NCBI GenBank assembly: GCA_930367215.1
Contig: OV884056.1
Coordinates: 251,809,127-251,873,126 of the forward strand
DNA from: Pollenia angustigena
Lineage: Eukaryota > Arthropoda > Insecta > Diptera > Polleniidae
Direction: 5' to 3'
DNA: 64,000 bases
Shown in pieces: positions 12,523 to 23,981 of this stretch (position 1 is its first letter; each line of letters starts with the position of its first letter). The position numbers and the translations under genes were made by a program. Below the pieces are notes generated by a model. It saw only the letters and a list, made by a program, of their open reading frames with translations. It had not been told where the DNA came from and did not search any database.

Positions 12523-14923
12523 CACGGTGAGACAGTCTTAAAAACCTGGGACCGGATATCATTTTTCTTGTAGGGCTTGTCGAGTGAAACAAGATTCCAA
12601 TAGTGAAATATACCGGACACCTCCAAAATCCGGATTTACGGGTAAAAAACCGGTTTTTGTGCCTCTGCGCACTTATAAGCCTGTAATTTTGTTGATAATG
12701 ATCCGATTTTCAATTTCTTACTAGATTTGGAAAGAAGAACAATGTATAATTTATTTAAGAAAACTGGAGAAATTTGGATGTTATTGTCGAGCAAACACAA
12801 ATTTTGTAGATTTTTCAAAAAAATTTCAAATTTAGTGACGTTTTTATACTTTATTTTCTTAAGAAACTATAATACTATTGAGTTTATTCAAAAAGTACGT
12901 TTATTAACGATTACAACGCATATTTGGGTTTAAAAATAGATAAGTAATTGACTGAGTTATTTAACTTTTCATGAAAATAAACTTTTAAACATTTTATAAA
13001 AATTTTATTAATCAATTAATCGATGTTATCCTAAACACAATTTGTAATGAGAGTTTAAGTCATTCAAAAATATTGTTTTTTTTTCGTGTTCTTTGTACGC
13101 ACTTTCTTTAAAATTACAAATCGCTGTTAGCCTAAACACAAATTAGATTTACAACAAATATTTGTAATGAGAGCTTTACTTATGTAAAATTATTGTTTTT
13201 TTTTAATATGACGTTTTGTTAATGTCTTCTTTTTCACTTTGAATCTGTGTATTTAAAAAAAACGTTTGCAATTTAATAAAAATCGTGTACAATTTAAATT
13301 AAAATTATGACAAAGATGACAAAAAGCATCGCCGTTTACATCTAATTTTTTACAAATTGTTTCATGTATCCCAGTTTAAGATGCAGTGGTGCCAGAATAA
13401 CGTCCTTAACTTTAACTAATTGGTAATTTAAAATGTTTTTGCTGCCTTTTCTATGTGACTCGCGAGTTGGCCATAGTTTGCGATCATAACGATTCGGCGC
13501 ACGACATATTACATTACAAATCTTAAATTAATAAAAATAAAGTCATACATTTTTATAAGAAAATTTACTTTTAAATGAACCATCAATAAAAAGTCGCAAT
13601 TCATCTGCATTATAATTGTGATTTAATGCCGAAAATAGTTTCGGTACATCAACGCAATACACGAGATCACTGTCATTGGAAATAGTCTTAAATCTTTCGT
13701 CAAGTAACCAAGTCCGGTAACTTGTTCTACCGGATGTTATAACGAAATCCTTTTCCACAAAATTCTACTGCTTTAATCGCGACCAAAGGACTTCAGATTG
13801 CCGCTTTGACAAGTGTAATTCGCGAACAAGATCGTAGAAATCACCATTTGACAAAATATGCCGCTCCGTTGTTGTAGACCTGGATGGAAGGAACTTTCTT
13901 TGTTCGAAATCTTTTTCTGTTATATCGACAGATTTGCTCGTTGTCGGTAGATCATAACTTACAGGTATCGGTTTTGTAACAGTTACAACATTTGCGTACT
14001 TAATGTTTTTGCGTGTTTTAAAACTGTATTGTTTTTAAAATCACGCCGGTGACTGATATCAGTAAATAAGCCAAACATTTGTTACAATTGTCAAACATTT
14101 TGTATATAATTTTAATTTAAATTGCACACGATTTTTATTAAATTGCAAACGTTTTTTTTTAATACACAGATTCAAAGTGAAAAAGAAGACATTAACAAAA
14201 CGTCATATTAAAAAAAAACAATAATTTTACATGAGTAAAGCTCTCATTACTAATATTTGTTGTAAATCTAAGTTGTGTTTAGGCTAACAGTGATTTGTAA
14301 TTTTAAAGAAAGTGCGTAAAAAGAACACGAAAAAAAAACAATATTTTTGAATGACTTAAACTCTCATTACAAATTTTTTTTGTGTTTAAGATAGCATTGA
14401 TTAATTGATTAATAAAATTTTAATAAAATGTTTAAAAGTTTATTTTCATGAAAAGTTAAATAACTCAGTCAATCACTTATCTATTTTTAAACCCAAATAT
14501 GCGTTGTAATCGTTAATAAACGTACTTTTTTAATAAACTCAATAGTATTATAGTTTCTTAAGAAAATAATGTATAAAAACGTGACTAAATTTTAAATTTT
14601 TTTGAAAAATCTACAAAATTTGTGTTTGCTCGACAATAACATCCAAATTTCTCCAGTTTTCTTAAATAAATTATACATTGTTCGAAAGATCTCAGTTTCT
14701 TCTTTCCAAATCTAGTAAGAAATTGAAAATCGGATCATTATCAACAAAATTACAGGCTTATAAGTGCGCAAAGGCACAAAAACCGGTTTTTACCCGTAAA
14801 TCCGGATTTTGGAGGTGTCCGGTATATTTCACTATTGGAATCTTGTTTTAGTCGACAAGCCCTACAAGAAAAATAATATCCGGTCCCAGGTTTTTCTATT
14901 TCATTCAATTTTGTAACACTGTG
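12523..14923. mobile_element. 2.4-kb element with about 780-bp terminal inverted repeats
   Basis: Left arm (about 12541-13307) and right arm (about 14105-14900) are near-identical inverted copies; both contain AACCTGGGACCGGATAT, CCGGACACCTCC, the TTTGTGTTTGCTCGACAATA segment and ACGTTTTGTTAATGTCTTC. Outermost bases resemble CACGGTGAGACA/TGTAACACTGTG. The central about 800 bp carries a broken protein fragment on the minus strand. This is a foldback-style architecture. No clear target duplication. Confidence 0.85.
13540..13990 (-). pseudogene. fragment of an uncharacterised multicopy arthropod protein, captured in the long-TIR element
   Basis: The minus strand reads KPIPVSYDLPTTSKSVDI, RHILSNGDFYDLVRELHLSK, an in-frame TAG, then ITSGRTSYRTWLLDERF, DLVYCVDVPKLFSAL and ELRLFIDGSFKSKF before ending at 13543. 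I recall an uncharacterised family common in multiple copies in arthropod and hydra genomes with the same order (DLVRDLNLSK, LVYCxDVxGLF, EWRLFIDSS); its function is unknown to me. The stop sits where that family usually has Trp, so it probably arose from TGG. The frame ends just after the FIDGS motif where relatives continue for hundreds of residues, so this is a truncated pseudogene. Confidence 0.6.
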
Positions 14924-15029
14924 TAATAAAGGGTAGTAAAACAATAATCCACGATATTATTTGTGAGTCACTCCTTAACGTCAAGTTTTTAGCGCAACTT
15001 AAATTTATCTTTTTTTGTTTCAGTATTTG

Positions 15030-15400
15030 ACTACTTCTACCATTAAGAGGTACACAATTGAGCAGCGCGTTAAGATTTTTAAAGCTTTTTACGAAAATGG
15101 GCGTTCAATCAAAATGCATTTCGTGCACATTGTGATTTTTTTGGTCAGCATAATCGACCAAATGTTTCCACAATCGGGAGAATTGTCAAATTTCAGCAAA
15201 CCGGGTCTGTAGGAAATGGGAAAGCATATGCACATGCTGCCCAGTTAGTTCTGCGGCTGGCGGCGTTATCGGGCCTTACTTCTTCGAAAATGAGGTCGGC
15301 CAAGCAATTACTGTGAATGGTGTTCGCTATCGCGAGATGATAACGGACTTTCTATAGCCAGAAATTGAGGAAATGGACCTAGACGATATGTGGTTTATAG
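15030..15400 (+). pseudogene. mariner-like transposase relic with internal deletion
   Basis: The frame starts YTIEQRVKIFKAFYENGRSI, shifts to CDFFGQHNRPNVSTIGRIVK, then jumps to GGVIGPYFFENEVGQAITV, NGVRYREMITDFL, an in-frame TAG (Trp expected) and EEMDLDDMWF. This is the N-terminal helix-turn-helix and the second catalytic-aspartate neighbourhood of an IS630-Tc1-mariner-type transposase with the middle deleted. It ends where the 15409-16705 hAT inserted. Confidence 0.8.
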
Positions 15401-15408
15401 GTGTTTAC

Positions 15409-16705
15409 TAGGCATGCCAAACGGTACCAGGTTTTTTGAAATCCGGGGTTCGGGATTTTTAATTCAAAAAAACTGGATCCTGGGACGAATCGGGATTTTT
15501 CGGGATTTCATATATAAAAGCCAATTTGTAAAATTCATATAATTATAATTGATTGTTCATGTATAAGTATTAAAACAAATTAATTCATGAAGAAAATTAA
15601 ACTCATTACAAAATAAAACAGTTTAATGCGTTCTTTTAAAGTAATATGGAAGTGTTATGTATTAAAACTTATATTGTAAAAAGCTTCTTAAACAAATTAA
15701 TGACGTCGGATAACACAATGCTAGTTGAAAAAACAGACAAGCCGGGCACATGGCGTTTTAACATAATTCGGGTACGCTCTGGCTCTGGTTTTCGATATAT
15801 ACCGTTATTTCGAAAATGGAAGCATTACTAAAAAACGCTTTAGCTTATTGAAAAAAACTAAAAAAAACCGAAACTCCGCAATAAAATTATAAAATAACTT
15901 CTTTCTAATTAAGGTCGGTAGTACATCATATCCCAGTAGGGGCATTTATGGGACTTCTCAATATATTTCTAGTCTGTATTGAACATTTTGTATGGGAGCC
16001 CCCTTAAGAAATATAGATAGCGGGTAGGTATGTTAGAAATAAAAGATTGGGATGAAAAATAAAGTGCGGTCGGTCATGCATTTGACCTATCTAGGGGCAT
16101 CCTGGGCGATGCAGGGGCCAAGTTTAAGAATTTTATTAAACCGCCAACAATTAGGTTAAAACGCCAGGTGGCCAGCTTGTCTCAAAAAAAGTGTCAATTT
16201 CTTGCACAGTATAATTGATACCTTATTTTATTGCAAACATATGCTGCCGACTAGACCAATGTTCGCATTCAACACCTCTGGGTATCGTAAATAAATAGCT
16301 ACATGTATGCTATATGACAATATTTAATTTATTATATTTAAAATATATATGCAAGTATTAATTTAATAAAATAAACTTAAACAAATATGTGTCCAAAGAC
16401 CTTTGGTACAACCTGCTAAAGTTTTCAACAACTTTTTGCACAACTTGCATTTTGCGTGCGCAGTTCTATTATCATTAACTTAGAAAAAAGACCACACCTT
16501 CTGATTTTGTGTTCGTGGGTCAAAATGCATTGCATGTAACATTTATTCACTTGTGACTTTTTTGTAACCAGTTAAAAATAAGGTGCATGGCCAGCATGAT
16601 TTAATGTTAAATTTTTGAATTTTTACTAAGCCCAAAATCTCGGGATTCGGGACTTACATTTTTAGAATCATCCCGGGATTTCGGTATTCGGGATCGGCAT
16701 CCCTA
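15409..16705. mobile_element. hAT element inserted next to the mariner relic
   Basis: Left end TAGGCATGCC and right end GGCATCCCTA are inverted; target duplications GTGTTTAC (15401-15408) and GTGTTTGC (16706-16713) match at 7 of 8 bases. Subterminal GGGATT/CGGGAT repeats occur at both ends (15436-15510 and 16630-16695). No transposase is seen. Confidence 0.8.
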
Positions 16706-17607
16706 GTGTTTGCTGGTCAAACAGTTTCTTGATACCGTTACTGCTGCTCCAGCTTTGGTAAATAATCAATAATTTAAGATTAATTTCAATACCAAAGTTA
16801 AACGATTACTTTTAACCGATACCGAGTATTTTTTTTTACCGATATTACTTGGTACTCGGTTGCTAAGTATCGATTACAAAAATACTTGGTACTTATATAA
16901 AAGTATCGAATATGTACTTGTATTTACTCGTATCGTTTCATCCCTATATAGAACACAACAATTTACGAACGACGATTTTTAAAGAGAAAAATAAAACGTT
17001 GCCATTTCTGCTACAACATAAATTATAATATTTTAGATTATTTTAATGCTGATATAACCAAGTTTTGGAAATTTTTGAGCGACCTTCACTATTTCTGAGG
17101 TAATTTTTTTGTGGCATTGCTTTAAATAAAAATACCTACAACTGACAAAAAAAAAAAAAAAAAACAATTATTATTTACTAATTTAAATGCTATTTTTATG
17201 TTTTTTTTTTAATAATTCTTACGCCTTTTTTAACCCTTAAATCCTAATTTATTTTAGTAATATATAAAGCATTTTTGGCGCCCTATGCTCCAATGGGAGT
17301 TAGAGGAACACATATATATATAAAGCATTAACATCTTTTAGGGTTAAGCCAGTTTTAGTGATTTTTTGCTTTAGGCCCTAATTGTGTAAATAACAACGCA
17401 ACGCCAAAAATTAAATTGAAAGCAACAACAAAGTCAAAAATATTTCATAATTTTGTTGTTACAGAAATGAATATTAAATTTTAAAATTTGAAAGGCTGCA
17501 GCATACTTGTAGCGTTGAAAATTTTGAAAACGTTAAAACATTTTTCGTTGTGAATAGTTTGAAAACACTGATCGAAAGGGACATTGCTTAGATAATATTG
17601 TATTATA

Positions 17608-17935
17608 ACTTCCTTTTTTTAAATCAAGCTCAAGGTCAGGCTAAGAAAAATATATTAATTTATTTTATATCCAATATTTCGCTGCCACAATGGACAGCTT
17701 CTTCAGGGATCTTAGGTTTATAAATTTTAAACAAATTTTTATAAAACAAAATTTAAATTGAATAACAAAAATTGACAACATGAAAAATAAATAATAAAAA
17801 CAATACACACGAAACAAAATTATTCTATTATATTTTTCCAAACTTATTCAATTTCCTATCTTATTCTTATAAATTAAATGTCTGTAATTTTGGGCTACTT
17901 TGTCTGACCTTTAGCTTGATTTAAAAAAAGGAAGT
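17608..17935. mobile_element. 328-bp MITE with 37-bp inverted ends
   Basis: ACTTCCTTTTTTTAAATCAA at the left is matched by the reverse complement ending at 17935, continuing through GCT(C/A)AAGGTCAG. The phrase ATTGTATTATAACTT occurs in direct orientation just outside both ends (near 17597 and 17971), possibly an unusually long duplication. Confidence 0.7.
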
Positions 17936-18071
17936 AATAAAATTAAAAGGTCGAAAAAAGAGACTAAATAATTGTATTATAACTTTATCTAAACGATTTT
18001 TGATTAAGTTAGTTTAATTAAACTTTTAAATTCAATATTTGCAATTCGTTTCCTTAAACTGTCTCAATCGG

Positions 18072-18150
18072 GTGCCCCGGTAGGCTAGTTGGTAGTAAGC
18101 TAGTCTATCAGTGCGGGGGTTGCGGGTTCGATTCCCGCCAGAGACTCTGG
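18072..18150 (+). mobile_element. tRNA-derived SINE, copy 1
   Basis: The head reads GTGCCCCGG, then an A-box-like TAGGCTAGTTGG (18081-18092) and a perfect B box GGTTCGATTCC (18125-18135), with a 5-bp TpsiC stem GCGGG/CCCGC. The 3' part does not pair with the 5' acceptor strand, so it is not a functional tRNA. A second diverged copy lies at 41697-41771. Confidence 0.7.
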
Positions 18151-18174
18151 TCTGTTTCACTACAACGGGCTGAA

Positions 18175-18390
18175 GGTATGGAAAAATATTCGATAAACCA
18201 ACGTCTTTTAATCGTTAAAACACTTTATCAAAATCAATCATCGATTACTGTGACGACGAGAAAGAGAATGATTTCGAAGAAAGAGGGTCTGTAGGTGATA
18301 GGCCCAAGCATGGACCACAACGTACTGCAAGATCGGCTGAAAACATTACTGCTGCTCAAGAAAATGTTCAAAACAATCCATTAACGTGAA
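18175..18390 (+). pseudogene. mariner-like transposase N-terminal relic
   Basis: Directly after the SINE, a frame reads MEKYSINQRLLIVKTLYQNQ and, after a frameshift, GPQRTARSAENITAAQENVQ. This is the helix-turn-helix region of the same mariner-type family as at 15030-15400 (compare IEQRVKIFKAFYENGRS). Truncated and frameshifted. Confidence 0.65.
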
Positions 18391-20237
18391 ATTTGTGAGG
18401 CTTACAGGGGCGGAAATTTATCTAATATTGAATTCCATACATAATTGCTGACATTAAATAAAACGTTTATCAATATAAGATCCATTCCCTTTCATTTAAT
18501 CAAAAATTATAAACAAACACCCTGTAGCGTTTAAGATGTTAAAAGTACTGCCAATTTTTTTCTTTACCTACAATTACTGCTTTTAGAAATATTACATATG
18601 TAGCATAGCACATATGTAATATAACTACTATTGCTGAATATTGAAAATTAAAGTCTAAATGGAGCAATAATAATATTAAAAACATAACCTACCGATAGAG
18701 CAGTAGTTGGTGGTTTTATTACTTAACTATTGCTAACAGTTTTACTCTAATAATAGTAGTAGCAAACAAAATTTAAAAACTCTGCTACTCCTGAAATTTA
18801 ATTTTTGAATTAAATTTAATAATAATACGACTACAAATATTGCTTAGAAATTTTAAATGTAGCAGTAGTGGTAGTAATAGTATGGCTAAAAGTTTTAATA
18901 TTCTTTAACTAGACTATTTATTTCATTGCAACTGCTACTTTTAGTCAATTTCAAATTAAATTTTCCAAATTATTTTTAATTGCCATTTAAATAGTTTAAA
19001 ATCACCAATCTTCATTTACTTTAATCAAGTGCATACATTATTATTTACGTCACTGTATTTACATATGTACGGTATTTTTAATTGAAAACAAGATTTAACA
19101 TAAAAAGAAAGAAAGAGAACTACGCTCATTTAATTAATATTAAATAAATGGATGCTTGTCTGGCTGGAGGGAAATGAGCAGTTTACAAAATTTTTACTCG
19201 TAACTGCGTCTGTGCGTAACAAATATTGTTGATTAATCTTTCGGTACTTAGTGCTGGAGTGTTGGCATTGATAGTGGTGGTGACTCCCTTGAAATTTCTC
19301 ATACAATACACATTTTTTCAACATTGTCTACGTGAGACTTAGCACGTTTCTTATGATTTGCTGTTTTCCCATATGTTTTGATTATTGTTGTTTTTATTGT
19401 AATGTTCTTATTTTGATGTTTTGGAAAATTTTTTTAGGTACAATATAACATTTGTTGTAATATAATGTGTATTGCTTTATAAGAAACTGCGTAATACAAC
19501 ATAAACTGGTTGCTCACTAAAATACTTTGTTTTTCATATTTTGTTTTGATTACGATATTTGTTTTGAATACATTTTATTTTGAATACATTTTATTTTGAG
19601 GATAGAAAACAACCTAAACACTAGGATGAAGTGTAGAGAATGTTGTAGTAGATAGATACATACTTAGTAGATACATATGGTATACGTTGTAGAGTCGTGC
19701 TGCAGTTGTACTCATATTCCCTCATTTGATGTAATTTAAAAAAAAGACAAAAACTTGATGAACAACATTGTGTGATTCCGTGTTTTGTTTTTTTCTTGTA
19801 CGTTTTATTGTTTTCTTTATTTGGGAGAGAACATGTAAATAAATGTACACACATTTATTTTTGGGTGTAGATAGGCATACAATTTATGACAAGCTCGGCC
19901 ATTTTGATAGTTGTTATCAGCTTGCTTTTTATATTTTTACTTTATTTTAATAATAATCTTTATGTGTACATTTAATTTTTTGTTGCTTTAAACAAATTCT
20001 TTTCTCCATTCCACATTAATAGTTTTTTATGTATGGGTGTTGATTTTACTGTTTTTATACTTTCTGTTTTGTGTTTTTTTTTACTCTATAATGTGGTGTT
20101 TTCATTTTAAATGTTACCAATTTAGCGATTTTTAAGGATTTACGCCAAAACAAGTTAAACCAACGCTTTTTAACAAATATTTTTTAATAAAACAAAAAGA
20201 AATCGATTTTTTTTTAACAAAATAAGAAAATATTGAG
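18391..20237. other. gene-free AT-rich DNA
   Basis: No gene is supportable. Short degenerate repeats with GCAGTAGTGGTAGTAATAG-like phrases occur near 18620-18900. Two minus-strand open frames (19130-19324, 19621-19854) show no recognisable motif. Confidence 0.4.
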
Positions 20238-20342
20238 GGCCTGTTCGTCGATAACGACGAATACCTACTATATAAATTATTGTTTTTGTTTTACATGTAA
20301 GTTAAGCGAACGAAGTCTTCATTCGTTATCGACGAACAGGCC
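20238..20342. mobile_element. 105-bp MITE, GGCCTGTTCGTCGATAACG ends
   Basis: Left end GGCCTGTTCGTCGATAACGA is exactly inverted at the right (20323-20342). The interior, with GTTTTACATGTAAGTTAAGC then GAACGAAG, resembles 38214-38295. Confidence 0.8.
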
Positions 20343-21124
20343 ATTACTTTTCTTAAATTCGTATAAGATGCTACATTTTTAAATACAAACTTTAAGTAAT
20401 TTCCATTTAAAATTAAAAATAGTTGACCATACCTTTATAGAAATTAATAAAACTTTGTACATTTACTACATAGGTACATATGTAGGTATTTGCATTTACA
20501 GTTGACGAAATATCACCATTTAGAAAGTGAAAGATCAATTAAAATATGTATACATTAGAGCGACTCAAGTTGTATGGAAGCAAAATTCGTGATCGATGTA
20601 CCCTCCTAAAAATGAACCTTGGACTTTTTTAAGATGACATTTTAAATATTTCGGCTCCAGCTTTCCCCTCTCGTGAGCTGGACCAGTTTGAAAAAGGGTA
20701 TATTTTTGCATGTTTTGTTAATTTGTGAATCTGTTCCCTTACCAACATATACAAATTGGGTATCGTAAGAAAGGTTTTATTAAGGCGCGTCCAAGTGTAT
20801 ATATAATTTGGCCAAGGACGATCATCCATTTCCTTTTTTTTAAGGATTTTCTGTAAAAATAATGGTTTTTTAATTTTTTGTTCGGGGTTGTTTGTAATAA
20901 AAGTGCCAAATTAACATATTTTATTCTTTAGTCGATTTAATTAAATACGTATCTCAGCTTTTTTTGAAATTCGTGCTAGTTCGCGTTTTGACAAAAATAC
21001 AATGGGGTGGTAACCCTTCGTTTTATATAGGGCAATATGGGTATCAAATTTTTTCCTTTGCCAAGTACATCATCTTTGTATGTAAATAATTTAGATTTTT
21101 GCAAATTAGATGCATTTTACACGG

Positions 21125-21410
21125 TGCTCTGGAATATATATAAATGCAATTTTGTAGTAACGCTAATATGATAGCGGATTTAGTTTCTAGACCATGTATG
21201 GATGAAAATGGGACTTAAGAAAGAAAAAAAGAAAGGATCTACGACTAGAATTTTTTTTTATTGCAAAAAAATATGCCGCAAAAAAGTCGTGGATCCTTTC
21301 TTTTTTTCTTTCTTTAGTCCCATTTTCATCCATACATACATGGGCTAGAAACTAAATCCGCTATCATATTAGCGTTACTACAAAATCGCATTTATATATA
21401 TTCCAGAGCA
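21125..21410. mobile_element. 286-bp palindromic MITE
   Basis: Arms of about 126 bp (21125-21250 and 21285-21410) are near-perfect inverted copies: TGCTCTGGAATATATATAAA, TAGTAACGCTAATATGATAG, GGATGAAAATGGGACT and AAAGAAAGGATC are shared. A short loop of about 34 bp separates them. Confidence 0.85.
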
Positions 21411-21810
21411 CTCCTCTAAAGGAGTTAACTCAGAATTAATAAATTTTAGGTAGAGGCAAATATTTTCTTTAAATATTTACAATGAAAGTTTAAAGCAATT
21501 ATGGCATTGTATAGAAATAAGAGTAAGAAGTATACAACGGTAGTTGTTTCTGTATTTTTTTTCAGGACCGTTTTGACATTAACACTAGCCAACTTAAAAT
21601 ATTTCTTTTTAGTTGAAACAAAACTGATATGAATTTCAGCTTACATTTGGGGAAAACTCGAAATATTTTTTGCTTGAGTTGACCCTGGTGAGTTTCCGAT
21701 GTCCGTCTATGTTACTTTGTGCCCGTTGCCACATGCAGGTGTTTGTCATAAACTAATATAATAATGCCATACAGTTGCATTTGCAATAGTAAAAAAGCGT
21801 TTATAGAGCT

Positions 21811-21945
21811 TAAAGGCTCAGTTAGCTAAGAGTAACAGTAATGTTGCAAATCAGCTGCTTCATTTTGTTATATGTAAGGCAATTGGAACGATTATAGTTA
21901 GCAGTAAAATCTTACGTCTCAATCCGTAAGAATAGATTGGTCGGG
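21811..21945 (+). mobile_element. TAAAGGCTCAGTTAGC MITE, copy 2 (right end lost)
   Basis: Closely matches the left two thirds of 6271-6442 (GTTGCAAATCAGCTGCTTCA, CGATTATAGTTAGCAGTAA, AATAGATTGGT) but lacks the right inverted end. Confidence 0.7.
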
Positions 21946-22316
21946 GTTGATTTGGTTCAAACTTGCTTTATATATTCTTCTAATTGTTTTTTACCAAATA
22001 GCAAAACATCATACATATTACCAATGCAAATATCTTTGAAGATAAAGGTTTTTGTTATTTATTATTGAAACAAGAAAAGTGGTGATATCCACCTTTTTTT
22101 TCTATGAAATTTGGTATATATATATGTACGTTTAAATTGTCATAAGAACGAAGCCTATTAAAAATTATGAAAGTCGGTCTATAATTTCACATGGTCCCCA
22201 TACAAACTTCTTTCCGTAATTATGTTGGTAACTAAATTGAATTTGGATCAAAAATATAGCTTGCAACATAAACCGCCTTAATTGTCTTTTTTTAAATCGG
22301 TCCATATTTAATTATA

Positions 22317-23577
22317 CACGCAGAGAAAAATATGGTTGGGCATGGTTACGGCAACAACACTATGTTTAATGTAACAATATATTGTTGTCGTACACAAATA
22401 ATTGTTATTTTTATTTAATATCAACAATATTATAGTTACTGTAAACATATCAATGTTTATCGCAATTATGAATTTGAGTATTGTTGACCGAAAAATAATT
22501 ATTTTTCTAACAACTTAATTATGATAACTTTCTAAACATATTATATTTCTCACAACCATATCATGATATTTAATAGCCATAACATAATAACTTTCTATAC
22601 ATTTATCATATTATGTTAATGATGCAATTAAACTATTTTTACTCTAATCATATTATTTTAGCGCCATTTGTAAAATAATTTTGAAGAAGTTGTGTCGTTT
22701 TTTTTATTTGTGAGCGGTTAAACAATTAAAAGATAAAATTCTATAAAAAATAGTAATGTAATAGTGCAAATGTAAAATATCATAGTTTTTTTGTAAAATC
22801 CAACAACAAAACACACAGAGATTTCGTTATATTTTATAAAAGTGCTACGATATTTCTGTGGTTTTCATGGGCAATCGCGTATGTCTTAAAACAAATTGTT
22901 CAGGAGAACCGAAAACCCATTCGAGATCAAACTATGGGCTAGGTACTGCACATTTTAAACTTTGTCATTATGTTAAATAATCGGAATTGATCCATCTTTT
23001 TTCAAAAAAATGTAGAGTGTTCAAAATTAGGCAATATGGCATCAACATCTTAAAATCGAAAAAATGGACACACGCGGTTGCCCATGAAAAGCACAGAATT
23101 TCCATTTGCTCTTTTGCAAGCCTTAAATTGGACTCTATTTCTATTTGATTAACATTAAGAAAAATTGTAAAAAACCACAAAATAAAAAATCGATTCAAAA
23201 ATATTTAAATTTATTTTGTATTTTTATGACAGCTATGAAAGGTGCTGTATCATAATATGATTGCTTCTAAATTTATTATGATTAACATGATGATAATATG
23301 ATTACTTCTTAGCTTATTATGATTAACATGACAATAATATGATTAATTTCTTAGCTTATTATGATTAACATGACAATAATTTGATTACTTCTTAACTTAG
23401 TATGATTAACAGAATAATAATATGATTAAGGAAAAATATTATGATGTCCTATTACGAGTATATTTAGTCATAATATGATTCAATAATAATCTTAATATGG
23501 TGGCTACAATCATAATTCTTATCATAATATGTTGCTCTTAGAATATGTTTACCACAACCATGTTTTTTCCTTGCGTG
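22317..23577. mobile_element. CACGCA-ended element, copy 2, with TA target duplication
   Basis: Ends CACGCAGAGAAAAATATGG and the inverted CCATGTTTTTTCCTTGCGTG, flanked by TA at 22315-22316 and 23578-23579. It contains a 41-bp tandem array. The TA duplication suggests Tc1/mariner-type or similar mobilisation. No transposase. Confidence 0.7.
23273..23432 (+). repeat. 41-42-bp tandem repeat array
   Basis: Units start TTATTATGATTAACATGA at 23273, 23314 and 23356 and a diverged one at 23397, each followed by AATAATATGATTACTTCTTA-type sequence. Confidence 0.85.
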
Positions 23578-23981
23578 TAGCTCCCATACAAATACCACTA
23601 CCGAAAATAGCCTAAAATGCCATAACTTCCTTATTAATATTGGTATTGATATCAAATTTGGCGACGATAATTCTTTTAATAGCTAATGTGTCATGTTAAT
23701 TTTGTACTGGTGGGTCCACAATTGACCATAGGTCCCATGTAAACCTCCCTCTCCAAAATCGCTTTAAGACGATCAAAACTAATATAGATGTTGACATTAA
23801 GCTAATATTCGGCACAAAGAACTTTAATATAAATCGTAACTTTATAATATAATTTTGTTTTGCCTGGTCGAAGATTGGCCGTGGATCCCAGATATGGTAT
23901 ACTCTCGAAAACTTGTCCTTATACACTGTGGTGTTGGGAGTCAAATGGTCGGGTTTGGCCGATTATATTTTCTTACTTGTT

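Larger units (their letters stand above)
11417..16946. mobile_element. 5.5-kb hAT-type element carrying nested insertions
   Basis: The ends are TAGGGATGAAACGATAC (11417-11433) and its exact reverse complement ending at 16946. Flanks TATAGAAT (11409-11416) and TATAGAAC (16947-16954) match at 7 of 8 bases, fitting an aged hAT duplication. Subterminal DNA at both ends carries many GTATCGATAC-type sites, probably transposase-binding repeats. Inside are a 2.4-kb long-TIR element, a mariner relic and a second hAT. No hAT transposase is recognised. Confidence 0.82.
22072..23981 (-). mobile_element. DINE-1/Helentron-like element, copy 3, split by another element
   Basis: On the minus strand it starts AACAAGTAAGAAAATATAAT with a TCGG...CCGA hairpin near 23955, similar to the heads at 6631 and 40081. 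The other end is less certain; an AACAAGAAAAGTGG phrase is near 22072. It is interrupted by 22317-23577; removing that insertion leaves TTTAATTATAGCTCCCATAC. Confidence 0.45.

Noticed and set aside
18072..18150. Functional tRNA gene
   Set aside because: The B box and TpsiC stem are good, but acceptor-stem pairing fails and a second diverged copy exists, so a SINE is the better reading.
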